A DNA stretch of 64,000 bases from positions 119,220,005 through 119,284,004 of the forward strand of contig OZ020588.1 of NCBI GenBank assembly GCA_963971535.1. The letters run 5' to 3'. This document shows positions 30,389 to 40,890 of this stretch, one piece after another. Each line of letters opens with the position of its first letter. The stretch's first letter is position 1. Below the pieces are notes generated by a model, which made no database searches, was not told the origin of the DNA, and saw only the letters and a program-made list of their open reading frames with translations. The translations under genes and the position numbers were made by a program. The DNA comes from Notolepis coatsorum. Taxonomy: Eukaryota; Chordata; Actinopteri; Aulopiformes; Paralepididae.

Positions 30389-31075
30389 GTAGTGAAGGTC
30401 AATTATTTTGCGACAATGACCGAGTAGGCTATACATTATCCCGCTTATTACATGGCTAACTTACTAACAATATACCTAATTCATTTGACAAATCGCAGTT
30501 GTTCTGTGGCTCTGTCAGCCCAAATAAAGTGATTATTATTATCGCGGGCAGCCTCTGGCTCCGCTGTCAGTGCAGCGCTATACATTATCCCGCTTATTAC
30601 ATGGCTAACTTACTAACAATATACCTAATTCATTTGACAAATCGCAGTTGTTCTGTGGCTCTGTCAGCCCAAATAAAGTGATTATTATTATCGCGGGCAG
30701 CCTCTGGCTCCGCTGTCAGTGCAGCGCTATACATTATCCCGCTTATTACATGGCTAACTTACTAACAATATACCTAATTCATTTGACAAATCGCAGTTGT
30801 TCTGTGGCTCTGTCAGCCCAAATAAAGTGATTATTATTATCGCGGGCAGCCTCTGTGTTCTGGCTCCGCTGTGTTCTGCCTCCGCTCGTCGCTCCGCCCC
30901 CTGTCATCGCCGGCACGGCAGTGTCTAATTGCACTGAAACAGTGTGTCAGTGGGCTTGATTGCGAACAGCTGCGCTCTGCGGTCATTATTGAAAAATCTG
31001 CGGTCATTATTGAAAAATAATGACCGCAGTCGGGGGGCTGTTGACCAATCACAAGCAAGCATTTCGGCGAATGTG
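30389..31075 (+). repeat. Hairpin repeat, right part, with expanded 149-bp units
   Basis: It resumes the repeat broken at 21405 (GTAGTGAAGGTCAATTATT). From about 30427 a 149-bp unit (GGCTATACATTATCCCGC onward) is repeated nearly three times (30428, 30577, 30726). The unbroken copy at 48600-49000 has one. The right end contains a short perfect hairpin at 30999-31028 (TGCGGTCATTATT, GAAA loop) and a CCAAT-containing segment. No coding sequence is evident. Confidence 0.82.
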
Positions 31076-32295
31076 AAAACGCCATGTAATAAAGGGCAGA
31101 TAATGTGGAGCTTGCCATCGCAGTGCCAAATCTTTTTTTGCAGCGGTACTTCCTGCCTGCCAAAATCGTCTCTGAACAATACTTAAAGCTAAAGAATCAT
31201 CATCATTAAGGAGCAATAATTTGGGACAACAGGGAATATGTTTTTGTAATACTTTAGATCCCAGAAACTTTTGACTTTTCATATGTGTGAAAGTACCAGT
31301 AGTATTTAGAGAACAAAGTGTACAGTTTGGTGAAATAGCATGTCTCATTCTATAAGCTTTCTGGGGGGTTAAATATGTTTTAGGGACAACATTTAAATGA
31401 ATCTGCTGATGATTTGGGTTTCGTGATGCCATAATAATATTTCCTCAAACTCTGGTCCAATTGATAGATTGATGGTGTTCTAATCCCAATTCTGTGCTCC
31501 ACGATTGGATAACGGGTATTAACGAAGTACATCTTTGTGATAGATCTTTATAAATGATAGAAACTTGACCTTTGGACAGACCTGCATTTTTTTTTAGATA
31601 AAGTAACTAAGGGGTGAGTAGTTGGTTTGGTCCATGGAACTCCATAGGCTTGCATAGCCGAACGGAGCTGTAAATATAAAAAAAAAGGAGGTGCCAGGTA
31701 AGTTATATGACTCTTTCAGATCTGAGAATGATCTTAAACCATTGTCATCCATAACATCGGCAAGTACATGAATGCCACAATTGGACCATGATTGAGCTAC
31801 AAAACAACGGCCTCCGCTAAGCAATAAAGGGTTATGGAATAAGGGAGTCTGTTCATGCCACTTAGTATCCCATTTAAGTAACTTTTCATATTTGTGCCAT
31901 AAAGATATGGCATGCGCTATTATCGGACAATAACGTAATCTACACTGCTTTAGTGAAATATCTGTGAAGACAATGGGTCTCATTCTCCAAAAAAATTCAA
32001 AGAGTTCTCTTGGAAGACTTATCTTGGAACCGACTGAGACAGAATCAATGACAAGTTCACTCTGAGTCCCGAACGTGCTGGTAATATGTATTAAGGGGCT
32101 AAAACGGTCGCACAAATGATATGATCTGATATCTGCTTGGGGAATGGCATTCTGTCTTAAACTCAAAAGCGTGTTCCCGTTCAGGTCATTTGCATACAAA
32201 ACAACGCCTCCAGAGCTCCTTATAAGGCAAAGTAATGACGCAGCTGCGTAGAAATGGATGCGGAAGTGCCTTGCGAGTCTTGCGCGACCCATCGA
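31076..32295 (-). pseudogene. L1-type ORF2 C-terminal fragment
   Basis: Two minus-strand open segments (32292-31594 and about 31432-31080) resemble, in order, the C-terminal third of the intact L1 ORF2. CPIIAHAISLWHKYEKLL matches GPIITHAIRTWRETQRK, and ASRNPNHQQIHLNVV followed by TYLTP matches TSRNPDHQQINLNYI and TYLTP. A gap and frame changes lie between them, and the cysteine motif has decayed. It is truncated at both ends, with no tail or target duplication seen. A dead relic. Confidence 0.75.
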
Positions 32296-32424
32296 AATGA
32301 GATTAGATTAATGTATTGTCATCATATATAGTACAGCTCGTGGTACACCTGCAGCAGCGCGCACACACACACACAATACGCGCACGTGCAGTATACTGTA
32401 GCCTACGGCATAATGAATGAATGC

Positions 32425-32425
32425 A

Positions 32426-32458
<33 letters not shown>

Positions 32459-32522
32459 CATTCTATTTATAAGGTGCCTTTCAAGGCACTCAAAGTCGCC
32501 GTACAACAATTTAAAAACAGTT
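32425..32522 (-). mobile_element. 3' tip of L2-like LINE (separated from its body by the L1)
   Basis: The minus strand reads GGCGACTTTGAGTGCCTTG, AAAGGCACCTTATAAATAG and a TTATTATTA tail, a typical fish L2-type 3' end. The body lies at 39305-39955; the L1 at 32536-39291 inserted between. GCCTACGGCATAATGAATG before the tail recurs as GCCTACGGCGTAATGAATG at about 39970, possibly the LINE's own target duplication. Confidence 0.65.
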
Positions 32523-32699
32523 AAATTCACAATCAGAAACTTCCGGTTAAGCTGCAATATGTAGCGCACGCAATTGGTTATAGCTCCGCTCCCGTTATCG
32601 TTAATTTCGTTTAAAAACCTTATTTGGACAGTACCAAAAGAGACTAGACCACATCGTATGTATTGATAAGACCTTCTACTAACTATATCAAAAGACAAC

Positions 32700-33854
32700 A
32701 TGGTTAAGGATAGGGAAAAGACGGGAAAGAAACAAGAAACGGCAAAGCTAACGGCGCAGATTGAAACTCGGTCAAAGACAATGACAGGCGACGCTGTGGC
32801 AGATCCGTTGGTGAGCCCCGGCGCGGGGAATATAGAGGAGAATACACAGGGACCAAGGACAACTGGCCCCGAGATGGAGACAACAGATGACAACATAGCA
32901 GGAACATCAGAAAAAAGTACCGTGAAGGAAAAAGCAGGCGATTTTGAGAAGATAATAGCACAATCATCCATCGGATCCCTCACTGCTCCAACAACATCAA
33001 CTGACACAAGCAGTTCAGTTGCACAGCCCGACTTCAACTCTCTGACTACCCTGATAAAAGAACAGATGATCGCTTTCAAAGCACACGTAGAAGAACAGTT
33101 GGTCGCACACGCTGAACACATCGATACTAAATTCGATGAGGTTATGAGAGCAGTCACTTTGCTGTCCGTGCGAATCACGACAGTGGAGATTTCGGTGACA
33201 GAAAACACAAAAGCAGTCAAGGCGAACGAAGGTATCATGACAGTGATGGGAGAAGAGATGGAAAAAGTTAAAGATGAATACCGGAGGGAAATAAAATTGC
33301 TTAAAAACGAAGTGATGGAGAGGCAACTAGAAACCCATCGTTACCACAGGCGGAATAACATCCGCATTGTGGGGCTTGATGAATCAGTGAACTGCGAAGA
33401 CATCAACTTTCCAAACGAGTTATCAACGATTTTGAATAACTCCGATCCAAACAAAGTGCCAGAAGTGGAACAAGTTTACAGAATTGGTTCCCAGGGGCAA
33501 AATATCAACGGGCCGAGAGTCATCATTGTCACTCTGCGGAAAACTACAACAAGGGATGAAATCATCAAATATGCTCGCAACCAACGTGGGAAGCTGAAGT
33601 ATGGTGATAAACCAATATTTATCTACGAAGATTTGAGCAGAGAGGCCATCATCCGACGTCAACCATACAAAGTTGTGATGCAAAAGCTGTACACAGCCGG
33701 CCACAAGCCAAGGCTAGCATATCCGGCGCTGTTATCATTCTTGGACAATAACGGCCGCAGGTCAGGTCCATTTACACCCTTTGATGCTGAGGATTTCCTG
33801 ATTCAAAATGCAGCAAATAACCCAAAGCATGACGGAAATGCCGGAATCAGTTAA
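32700..33854 (+). CDS. L1-type ORF1 protein (RNA-binding)
   Basis: 384 residues from the ATG in ACAACATGGTT. The first ~120 residues are low-complexity and polar. Residues about 120-220 are heptad-like (IKEQMIAFKAHVEEQLV onward), likely a coiled coil for trimer formation. Residues about 215-330 form an RRM-like block (YHRRNNIRIVGLDESVNCED, VYRIGSQGQNINGPRVIIV). The C-terminal domain follows (KLKYGDKPIFIYEDLSREA). This matches the layout of L1 ORF1p, which coats the element RNA and acts as a nucleic-acid chaperone. No zinc knuckle is present. It is complete, with a normal stop. Confidence 0.88.
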   Translation: MVKDREKTGKKQETAKLTAQIETRSKTMTGDAVADPLVSPGAGNIEENTQGPRTTGPEMETTDDNIAGTSEKSTVKEKAGDFEKIIAQSSIGSLTAPTTSTDTSSSVAQPDFNSLTTLIKEQMIAFKAHVEEQLVAHAEHIDTKFDEVMRAVTLLSVRITTVEISVTENTKAVKANEGIMTVMGEEMEKVKDEYRREIKLLKNEVMERQLETHRYHRRNNIRIVGLDESVNCEDINFPNELSTILNNSDPNKVPEVEQVYRIGSQGQNINGPRVIIVTLRKTTTRDEIIKYARNQRGKLKYGDKPIFIYEDLSREAIIRRQPYKVVMQKLYTAGHKPRLAYPALLSFLDNNGRRSGPFTPFDAEDFLIQNAANNPKHDGNAGIS

Positions 33855-35190
33855 GCCTCTCTCTAAATATATACCAGTGTAGGAATGACTTTATTGTGTT
33901 CATCAATGAGGTCATTCCACCAGTGTTGGAATAACATTGCTGTGTTCATCAAAGTAGCAAACGATATGCAAGTCGTCTATAACAATGTTTACTGTGTATA
34001 ATACGATTCATAATACATTATAATTTCAGTCTCTGGTCTCTGAGGGGACAAATAAATAGCAATGCAAAAAGATCTATCTGGAATATTCTGGGTTTATCGC
34101 TCAAATGCCCTGGGTCTCTTAGATCATTCTGGAATGTAAAATAGTCTAGGCACTAGTATATTCTACAACCTTCTAGAATATAAGGCACCATGACAACGAA
34201 GTAAAATAGTCTAGGCACTAGTATATTCTACAACCTTCTAGAATATAAGGCACCATGACAACGAAGCATACAACTCTAACAATAACATTCGGTGTGCATA
34301 CACATAGCATATATAAATTAAATGAAGTGCAATCAGCCCTTAATAATACTTTAAAATTATCCACACATAAACGTATGGGCACAGCAAGGTTATTCTAACA
34401 ATTTAAGTAATCACTCCATTAAAGGCACATTGAAGCGCTAAAAGGCGCAGCTTTTCTATCTTATCTAATCAGTTAAATCGGTTCTAGTGGCTTCTCCACG
34501 TTGATAATTATTTATCTCTTATTCCTTATCTATATCTTTCCATTGATTTTTATTTTATTAAATTTTTTCTTCTCATCACCCTATATTTTTTAAATATAAT
34601 TTAACTTACATTGTTCTTTTCCAATGTTCTTCACATTAAGGTGTCAATATTACTATATATTTTTTAAATATATTGTAACTTACATTATTCTTTTCCAATG
34701 TTCTTCACATTAAGTGTCAATACTGATCTACAATCTTTTCCTTTTTTTCCCTCACACGTTGGTGGAGGGTTCAAAGGAATATGTCGATAAAGGTTTATTC
34801 TCTTTTTATTTTATTTTTTATTTTTATCTTTAGGTTATTTATCACAATACTTCATTACAGTAAGGGAAGGTGCAAGACCAAAAGCGACATTCTATTGCAA
34901 TAGAATGGAAATGTTAGATCCTATGGCAATGAGCATAGGAAAATTAGGATTACAATGCTCAGGTTGGGCAATCCGGTGGACCATGGGAGAAAGTCAATCG
35001 CGGAGGATGTGTTCTTGGAACACAGGCATGTTCGACTTTCTGGGAGAGGGGAAAATAGGGGATTTTTATTTGTATATATATATGTTTTTAAGCTCAGCTC
35101 TCAACGGGACCTCATTAATTGGATGTGCATCTATTGTAGCTTCATACTCCAGAAACATTACCAAAAACTACACGAAAACATGCATAGACT

Positions 35191-38100
35191 ATGGCTAGTT
35201 TGAATATAATGGTATGGAACACCGGTGGGATAAACAAACAACACAAGCGCAAAAGCGTGCTTACACTGATGAAAAAAGAACATGTGGACGTGGCACTATT
35301 AAGCGAAACGCACATTTTAGAGGGAGACATAAATACGTTAGCGGATAACATATACCATAATATTGGTCACTCTTCTTTTGCTACGAGAACTAGAGGGGTA
35401 GCCATAGTCGTCAGACGCAAATTAAATATCGAATTGAAAGGGGTATGGTCGGATGCTGAGGGGCGCATAACTATAGCTAGGATTATACACAATAACAGGA
35501 AAATTGCATTGGCAGCGGTATATGCCCCGAATTTGTACGAAGTGGGTTTCTTCACTTCACTAACAGGAGAAATGTTAAACCATCCCGAGTACTCATACAT
35601 AATAGGTGCGGATTTTAATGCCATTTGGAACCCAAGGATGGACAAAACTTACCTTTCCTTCTCCAGCGAACAAAAGAATTCATCTAAAGCATTAAAAGAT
35701 TGGTCGAAATCAACAGGAGTAACTGATTTATGGCGTTCACTTAACCCCATGACCCGCAAGTACTCCTGTCGTTCGGCGAGACACAACACACTATCCAGAA
35801 TTGATTACGTCTTTGCATCCCCGAGAATATTTGATAAATACGAAGTAGAAATGACACCCAATGCGCTATCAGATCACTGCTACTTAATCCTGGAAGCAAC
35901 ATTTGGTACATTATCTACCCGGGCCCCAAGATGGCGTTTTAATTCGATGCTGCTTAACAACAAGGAATTCATTACACAAATTAAAGAAGCTCTCACAGTA
36001 TTCCTACAAGTTAATGCTAACTCGGTGCAAGATCCCAGAATATTATGGATGTCGGTAAAGAGTATGATCAAGGATTTCTCGGATAGATTTACCTCCATAT
36101 TGCGCAAAAATCAAAACACAAAACTGTCTGAAATGGAAACGCTTTACTCAACGCTTTTTAATTCTTTAAAATACAACAACTCTACTAGACTAGATAACCA
36201 AGTTAACATTCTAAAGACCGAGATCAAAGCAATGTACAGACAAAAATCGGAATTGCAAATACGCAGCACTAGACAACAGCAGTACTTCCAAGGTTCTAAA
36301 CCTAGTCACCTATTAGCCATGCGACTAAGAATTAATGCAAAATTTGCAGATATAACTGCCATTAGGAAACAACAAGCTCTAGTAACAGAACCCAAAATAA
36401 TAAACGATACATTCAAAGAATTCTACTCCGATTTATATAACTCAGAAACGACCTTTGATCAAGACAAATTAGACACATATCTTAATCAAATTACTCTCCC
36501 TAAACTTACAGATGAAGACGCTAAACAGTTAGAAGTACCGATCACATTAGAAGAACTCAAGAAGGCCATATCCGGAATGAAAAACGGCAAAGCTCCGGGA
36601 ATTGACGGTATCCCATCAGAAATGTACATTTCTTGCTGGGACATATTTGGACCCTTATTACTAAATATGATCTTATACTCAGTCAAAGAGGGAAGCTTCA
36701 TCGAACACCAAAATACCGCACTCATTTCAGTTCTTCACAAAAAAGACAAAGACCCCACTGAATGCGGTAGTTACCGTCCTTTAAGCCTCCTCGGAACCGA
36801 TGTCAAACTGTACTCTAAGATATTAGCCATCAGATTGCAAAAGCATATGACGTCTTTAGTTCATACGGACCAAACAGGCTTCATAAAAGGACGCCTGATC
36901 AATGATAACATAAGGCGAATACTGCACGTACTAGATACAGACAAAGAGGACATCACACCTAAGGCGATACTATCCCTGGATGCTATGAAAGCATTTGACA
37001 GGTTGGAATGGTCGTTTCTTTGGGCAGTATTGGAAAGGATGGGGTTAGGAAAAGGTTTCATTGATATGATTAAAGTACTATACAAGGACCCATCGGCCAT
37101 GATTACAACAGGCACAATCATCTCCAAAATCTTTCCGGTATCACGCTCTGCCAGACAGGGTTGCCCTCTTAGTCCCGGACTATTCAATTTATCATTAGAG
37201 CCTTTAGCACAATATATAAGACAATCCCAATCCATAGAACCAATCGTAATCAAGGGCACACAACAAAAAATTAGTTTATATGCGGACGACGTAATATTGT
37301 TCATGCAAAACCCCAACACCACATTGCCTCATCTGCTCAAGTTGATTGAGAACTTTGGTGATTTATCGGGATTTAAGATAAATTGGCCGAAGTCGGCTTT
37401 CCTTCCACTTAACACCCCTGCAAAAAAAGATATAACCCTCCCAGGTGCGATACCGATGGTAAAACATTTCAGATGCTTGGGAGTGGAGATATTCCCCACC
37501 ATAAGACAAACGGTGAAGCACAATTACACAAAAATACAGAACAAAATCAAGGACGACCTGGACAGGTGGGCAAAACTTAAAAACTCAGTACAGGCAAGGG
37601 TATCAATAGTTAAGATGGATGTATTACCAAGAATCAATTTCTTCAGCTCAATGCTTCCGTTACCTCCTCCAGAGGGCTACTGGAAAAGATTACAAACCTC
37701 CACATACAAATTTATTTGGAATAACAAACCACCTCGCATAAAAAGATCCACCGCACAGAGAAGCAAAGCAGACGGTGGCATGGCAGTCCCAGATTTTTTA
37801 CAATATTTTAATGCCTTCACATTAAGACCATTGAAGAAGATATGGTTTGACCCCGAGGCTTTGGTATCTTGGAGAGAATTAGAAGAAAACATAGTAGCCC
37901 CACAGAGATTGAAAGACATAGCATACACTAAACTTTCAATCAAGCATTGTGAGCGAGAATTTGGCCCAATAATAACCCATGCAATCAGGACATGGCGGGA
38001 AACTCAAAGGAAATTTCCTAACAATCAAGTATGGCATAATCACACTCCCATATTCAATAACAATGCTCTCTTAATGGGAAAACGACCTATAAGATTCCCT

Positions 38101-38958
38101 GTATGGGAAGAAAGAGGCATACACTCATTAGGGGATATTTTTAATAACAAGGGCCTCTGTAGTTATGTCGAAATATGCATAAAGTTTAACCTCACCGAGT
38201 CCACATGGCTTTTTTACATACAGTTAAAACTTTGTATGAGATCTCACGGTGTTCCATTACACATACCAATTGAACACCACAGATACCACAAATTTTTCTA
38301 TGACAGAAATACATTGGGAGGTTTTGTATCAGGTTTTTATTCACAATTACTAACGTCCTCGTACGAAACCCTTCAACTAGACAATGTCTGGAGGAGGGAT
38401 ATACCAGACCTGGAAAATGACTTTGATTGGCAAGGAGCCTGGGCAAATGTCCGACTTACATCAAGGAACCCGGATCATCAACAAATCAATCTGAACTATA
38501 TTCACAGGACATACTTGACTCCTATAAGGCTGAGCAAAATGGGGCTTATACAAAACTCCAAATGCTCCCAATGTACAAATGGGGACGAAGGAACATTTAT
38601 GCACATGTATTGGGACTGCCCACCAGTTAAGGCATTCTGGGAAGATGTGTCCCAACAATTATCAATACTCGTATTTTGGAATATACCTGTACACCCCGCG
38701 GTATTGCTATTGAATGATGTTTTTGAGTTTGCAGTGAACCCACAACTAAAAAGATTGGTTTTATCGGGTATCACAGTAGCTAAAAAACTGATTGCATCAC
38801 GTTGGTTTCAACCGGAAAAAATGTGCCGGAAAGTGTGGTTTCTTACATATCTTGATGTGATATATCAAGAAATATCAACAGCAAGAATTCTAGGGCTCAA
38901 TGAATCCAAAATGTTAATGTGGTTAGAAGTGGTGGAGAGAATAAAAGCTAGCCTATAA
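35191..38958 (+). CDS. L1-type ORF2 protein: endonuclease and reverse transcriptase
   Basis: 1255 residues. The N-terminal apurinic-type endonuclease (1-235) shows LNIMVWNTGGIN, LLSETHIL, YIIGADFNAIW and the SDHCYLIL catalytic end. RT spans about 440-760: MKNGKAPGIDGIPSEMY, LHKKDKDPTECGSYRPLSL, FIKGRLINDNIR, SLDAMKAFDRLEW, ARQGCPLSPGLFNL and YADD at residues 697-700 (37279 onward). A C-terminal cysteine-histidine motif, CSQCTNGDEGTFMHMYWDC, is typical of the L1 group. It would nick target DNA and copy the element RNA there. All key residues I can place are present and the frame is unbroken, so this copy may still be competent. Confidence 0.92.
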   Translation: MASLNIMVWNTGGINKQHKRKSVLTLMKKEHVDVALLSETHILEGDINTLADNIYHNIGHSSFATRTRGVAIVVRRKLNIELKGVWSDAEGRITIARIIHNNRKIALAAVYAPNLYEVGFFTSLTGEMLNHPEYSYIIGADFNAIWNPRMDKTYLSFSSEQKNSSKALKDWSKSTGVTDLWRSLNPMTRKYSCRSARHNTLSRIDYVFASPRIFDKYEVEMTPNALSDHCYLILEATFGTLSTRAPRWRFNSMLLNNKEFITQIKEALTVFLQVNANSVQDPRILWMSVKSMIKDFSDRFTSILRKNQNTKLSEMETLYSTLFNSLKYNNSTRLDNQVNILKTEIKAMYRQKSELQIRSTRQQQYFQGSKPSHLLAMRLRINAKFADITAIRKQQALVTEPKIINDTFKEFYSDLYNSETTFDQDKLDTYLNQITLPKLTDEDAKQLEVPITLEELKKAISGMKNGKAPGIDGIPSEMYISCWDIFGPLLLNMILYSVKEGSFIEHQNTALISVLHKKDKDPTECGSYRPLSLLGTDVKLYSKILAIRLQKHMTSLVHTDQTGFIKGRLINDNIRRILHVLDTDKEDITPKAILSLDAMKAFDRLEWSFLWAVLERMGLGKGFIDMIKVLYKDPSAMITTGTIISKIFPVSRSARQGCPLSPGLFNLSLEPLAQYIRQSQSIEPIVIKGTQQKISLYADDVILFMQNPNTTLPHLLKLIENFGDLSGFKINWPKSAFLPLNTPAKKDITLPGAIPMVKHFRCLGVEIFPTIRQTVKHNYTKIQNKIKDDLDRWAKLKNSVQARVSIVKMDVLPRINFFSSMLPLPPPEGYWKRLQTSTYKFIWNNKPPRIKRSTAQRSKADGGMAVPDFLQYFNAFTLRPLKKIWFDPEALVSWRELEENIVAPQRLKDIAYTKLSIKHCEREFGPIITHAIRTWRETQRKFPNNQVWHNHTPIFNNNALLMGKRPIRFPVWEERGIHSLGDIFNNKGLCSYVEICIKFNLTESTWLFYIQLKLCMRSHGVPLHIPIEHHRYHKFFYDRNTLGGFVSGFYSQLLTSSYETLQLDNVWRRDIPDLENDFDWQGAWANVRLTSRNPDHQQINLNYIHRTYLTPIRLSKMGLIQNSKCSQCTNGDEGTFMHMYWDCPPVKAFWEDVSQQLSILVFWNIPVHPAVLLLNDVFEFAVNPQLKRLVLSGITVAKKLIASRWFQPEKMCRKVWFLTYLDVIYQEISTARILGLNESKMLMWLEVVERIKASL

Positions 38959-39304
38959 TGGTGATGTCTGGTTAGGAGTGAGGGATAATAGAGGTACTAT
39001 CCAAGAGGGGGTCCGGGAGGGGGGGATTTGAGCTGGAGCATATGTGTGTAGGGTTTTAGAAAATAGGTATTCGGGGTATATTATATACTAACATTTATAT
39101 AATTGTAACTTCGCTGGATATACACGGTATACGGTTAAAATGTTATTATTGACTATTTTTGTTTTATCCTGTTTCTGTACTTGCATATATTTTAACCACC
39201 TTTACTGAAAGTTTCATTATACATTGTGTGTTGAGTACTGACTTTTAATAAGTTTTGTTTTGCAATAATAAAAAAAATTAAAAAAAAAAAAAAATTCACA
39301 ATCA

Positions 39305-39960
39305 CAATCCATTAAAATATAAAAAATATGGGGCGCCCTCGTGGCGCATACCATAGTGCCTCGCGCACCTACACGGCCAACCCGGGTTCGATCCCAGCTC
39401 CCGTCGTTATTTGTCGCATGTCCTCCCCACCTCTCCTCCCGTTCGCCCTCTCCTCTGTCGGTCCTGCGTGGCCAATAAAAGCTGTAAAAATGCTAAAAAA
39501 TAATAAAAAATAAAAGATATATATATATAAAATATAAAATCAGACAAAATAAAATCAGACATACGCCTGCCTAAACAGGTGGGTTTTGAGGTGGGTTTTA
39601 AATGGAATGATGGAGTCAATGTTCATGATGTCGGGGGGGAGGGAGTTCCAGAGGCGAGGGGCAGAGCAGCTGAAGGGTCTGAATGTTGATGTGAAGGAGG
39701 TCGGACAGGTATGGAGGGGCGAGGTTGTGAATGGCCTTGAATGTATGGAGGATGCGGTGTTTAATGGGAAGCCAGTGTAGTTGGCGTAGGACGGGGGTGA
39801 TGTGACTGATGACAGGGGTTCTGGTGATTATACGGGCAGCAGCGTTCTGGACCAGTTGGAGCTTATGGAGGAGTTTGTGGGGGAGACCAAAGAGAAGGGA
39901 GTAATCTAAGCGGGAAGTGACGAGGGAGTGGACCAGGAGTGGACCAGTATAGGCTTATTA
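39305..39960 (-). mobile_element. L2-like LINE 3' region (body), hosting L1 and a SINE
   Basis: Minus-strand translation of 39560-39940 gives [29 protein letters not shown] and [13 protein letters not shown] blocks, the C-terminal signature of L2/Maui-like ORF2 proteins, with frame breaks. The 3' end is interrupted by the SINE at 39328-39510 and, beyond 39304, by the L1. The remaining 3' tip is at 32425-32522. Confidence 0.7.
39328..39510 (+). mobile_element. tRNA-derived SINE
   Basis: The head has an A-box-like GTGGCGCATACCATAGTGCC and a B box CGGGTTCGATCCC, with tRNA-like spacing. A pyrimidine-rich body (CCTCCCCACCTCTCCTCCCG) ends in GCCAATAAAAGCTG and an A-rich tail with AATAAAA repeats. 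It inserted into the L2-like LINE. Confidence 0.75.
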
Positions 39961-39984
39961 TTCCATTAATGCCTACGGCGTAAT

Positions 39985-40186
39985 GAATGAACGCAGTATA
40001 GGCTTATTATTCCATTAATGACTTGTTGCATTAGGATTTAGTAGATATTATATGCTCTGCCCTACGTACAGTATAGGTACAGTCTGTACTTATACTGTAC
40101 GTAGGGCAGAGGCAGAGCATTATAGTATCTACTAAATCCTAATGAAACAAGTAACTAGAATATATTAAGCCTATACTGTTCATTAG
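39985..40186. repeat. Large imperfect inverted repeat (hairpin)
   Basis: GCATTAGGATTTAGTAGAT and GCTCTGCCCTACGTACAGTA (40028-40075) return inverted at 40090-40145, with outer arms CAGTATAGGCTTATTATTCC and TAAGCCTATACTG. The right arm has a 6-bp GAGGCA-type insertion and other small differences. The left outer arm is part of a 46-bp tandem duplication starting about 39951. Confidence 0.8.
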
Positions 40187-40329
40187 ACATGTAGGCCATA
40201 CTGGCGCACACAAGACTTGTTATGGAATATTAATGCAGTCTATTGCCATGCGATTAGCTTTAGTTCTTATTTATTTATTTATTTATCCACTGTCATTTCA
40301 GTGTTGGTGTATAGGCTATATAGTGTATT

Positions 40330-40805
40330 TCAATATAAGTTTAATTGATTAATGATATATTCGAAGGAATGCAGGTTTATAGCATTCAACCCCCTCCAAT
40401 GTACAGTAAATTACCAAGTATGGTTTTGTCAATATTCCAATGTACAGTTTTCCTTGTACAGTGTCCCCCACCCACCCAACCCCACCCCACCTACCCAACC
40501 TCCTCCAACAGTTTCTACGTCAAATGTATATACTCTCTTTTCCGGACAATTTTTTTTTATCATAAACAGTACTGTATTTGCAAATCTGGTATGTCATAAA
40601 TGTATAGATATAGCAGTACTGTCTATATGTATGTCGTGTGTGTCATATATGTTATGATGAATTGAAAATGGGGGACCCTGATATAAACTAGACGAAAGTC
40701 TTTCTCTGGTCTGCATCCCCATAACATGTATGTAATTGAGCTGTACTGTATTGTACCCATTCTGCAATCTGTTCATAAAGTTTTCAATCAATCAATCAAT
40801 CAAAC
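40330..40805 (+). mobile_element. 5'-truncated LINE 3' end, same family as the 60.7-kb LINE
   Basis: TTGAAAATGGGGGACCCTG, GTCTTTCTCTGGTCTGCATC, GTACCCATTCTGCAATCTG and TAAAGTTTTCAATCAATC match in reverse complement the 3' end at 60720-60870. The tail is (ATCA)n. The left edge is uncertain. Confidence 0.7.
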
Positions 40806-40890
40806 AAAGGTCTGTCCCATTGTATACCAATCAATGGGATATATTGCATGTTGACCTGCATTCTTTCAAATGTATATAATTAATCATTAA

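Larger units (their letters stand above)
32536..39291 (+). mobile_element. Full-length L1/Tx1-type LINE with both ORFs open
   Basis: A 6.76-kb element flanked by an identical 13-bp target duplication AAATTCACAATCA (32523-32535 and 39292-39304). It has a short 5' leader, ORF1 (32700-33854), a 1.3-kb spacer, ORF2 (35191-38958), a 330-bp 3' end and a poly(A) tail with AATAAA-like motifs. All these parts are expected of a complete L1-clade element. Neither ORF has a stop or frameshift. The spacer holds a 62-bp tandem duplication (34138-34262) and a ~96-bp one (34585-34730). Confidence 0.93.
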
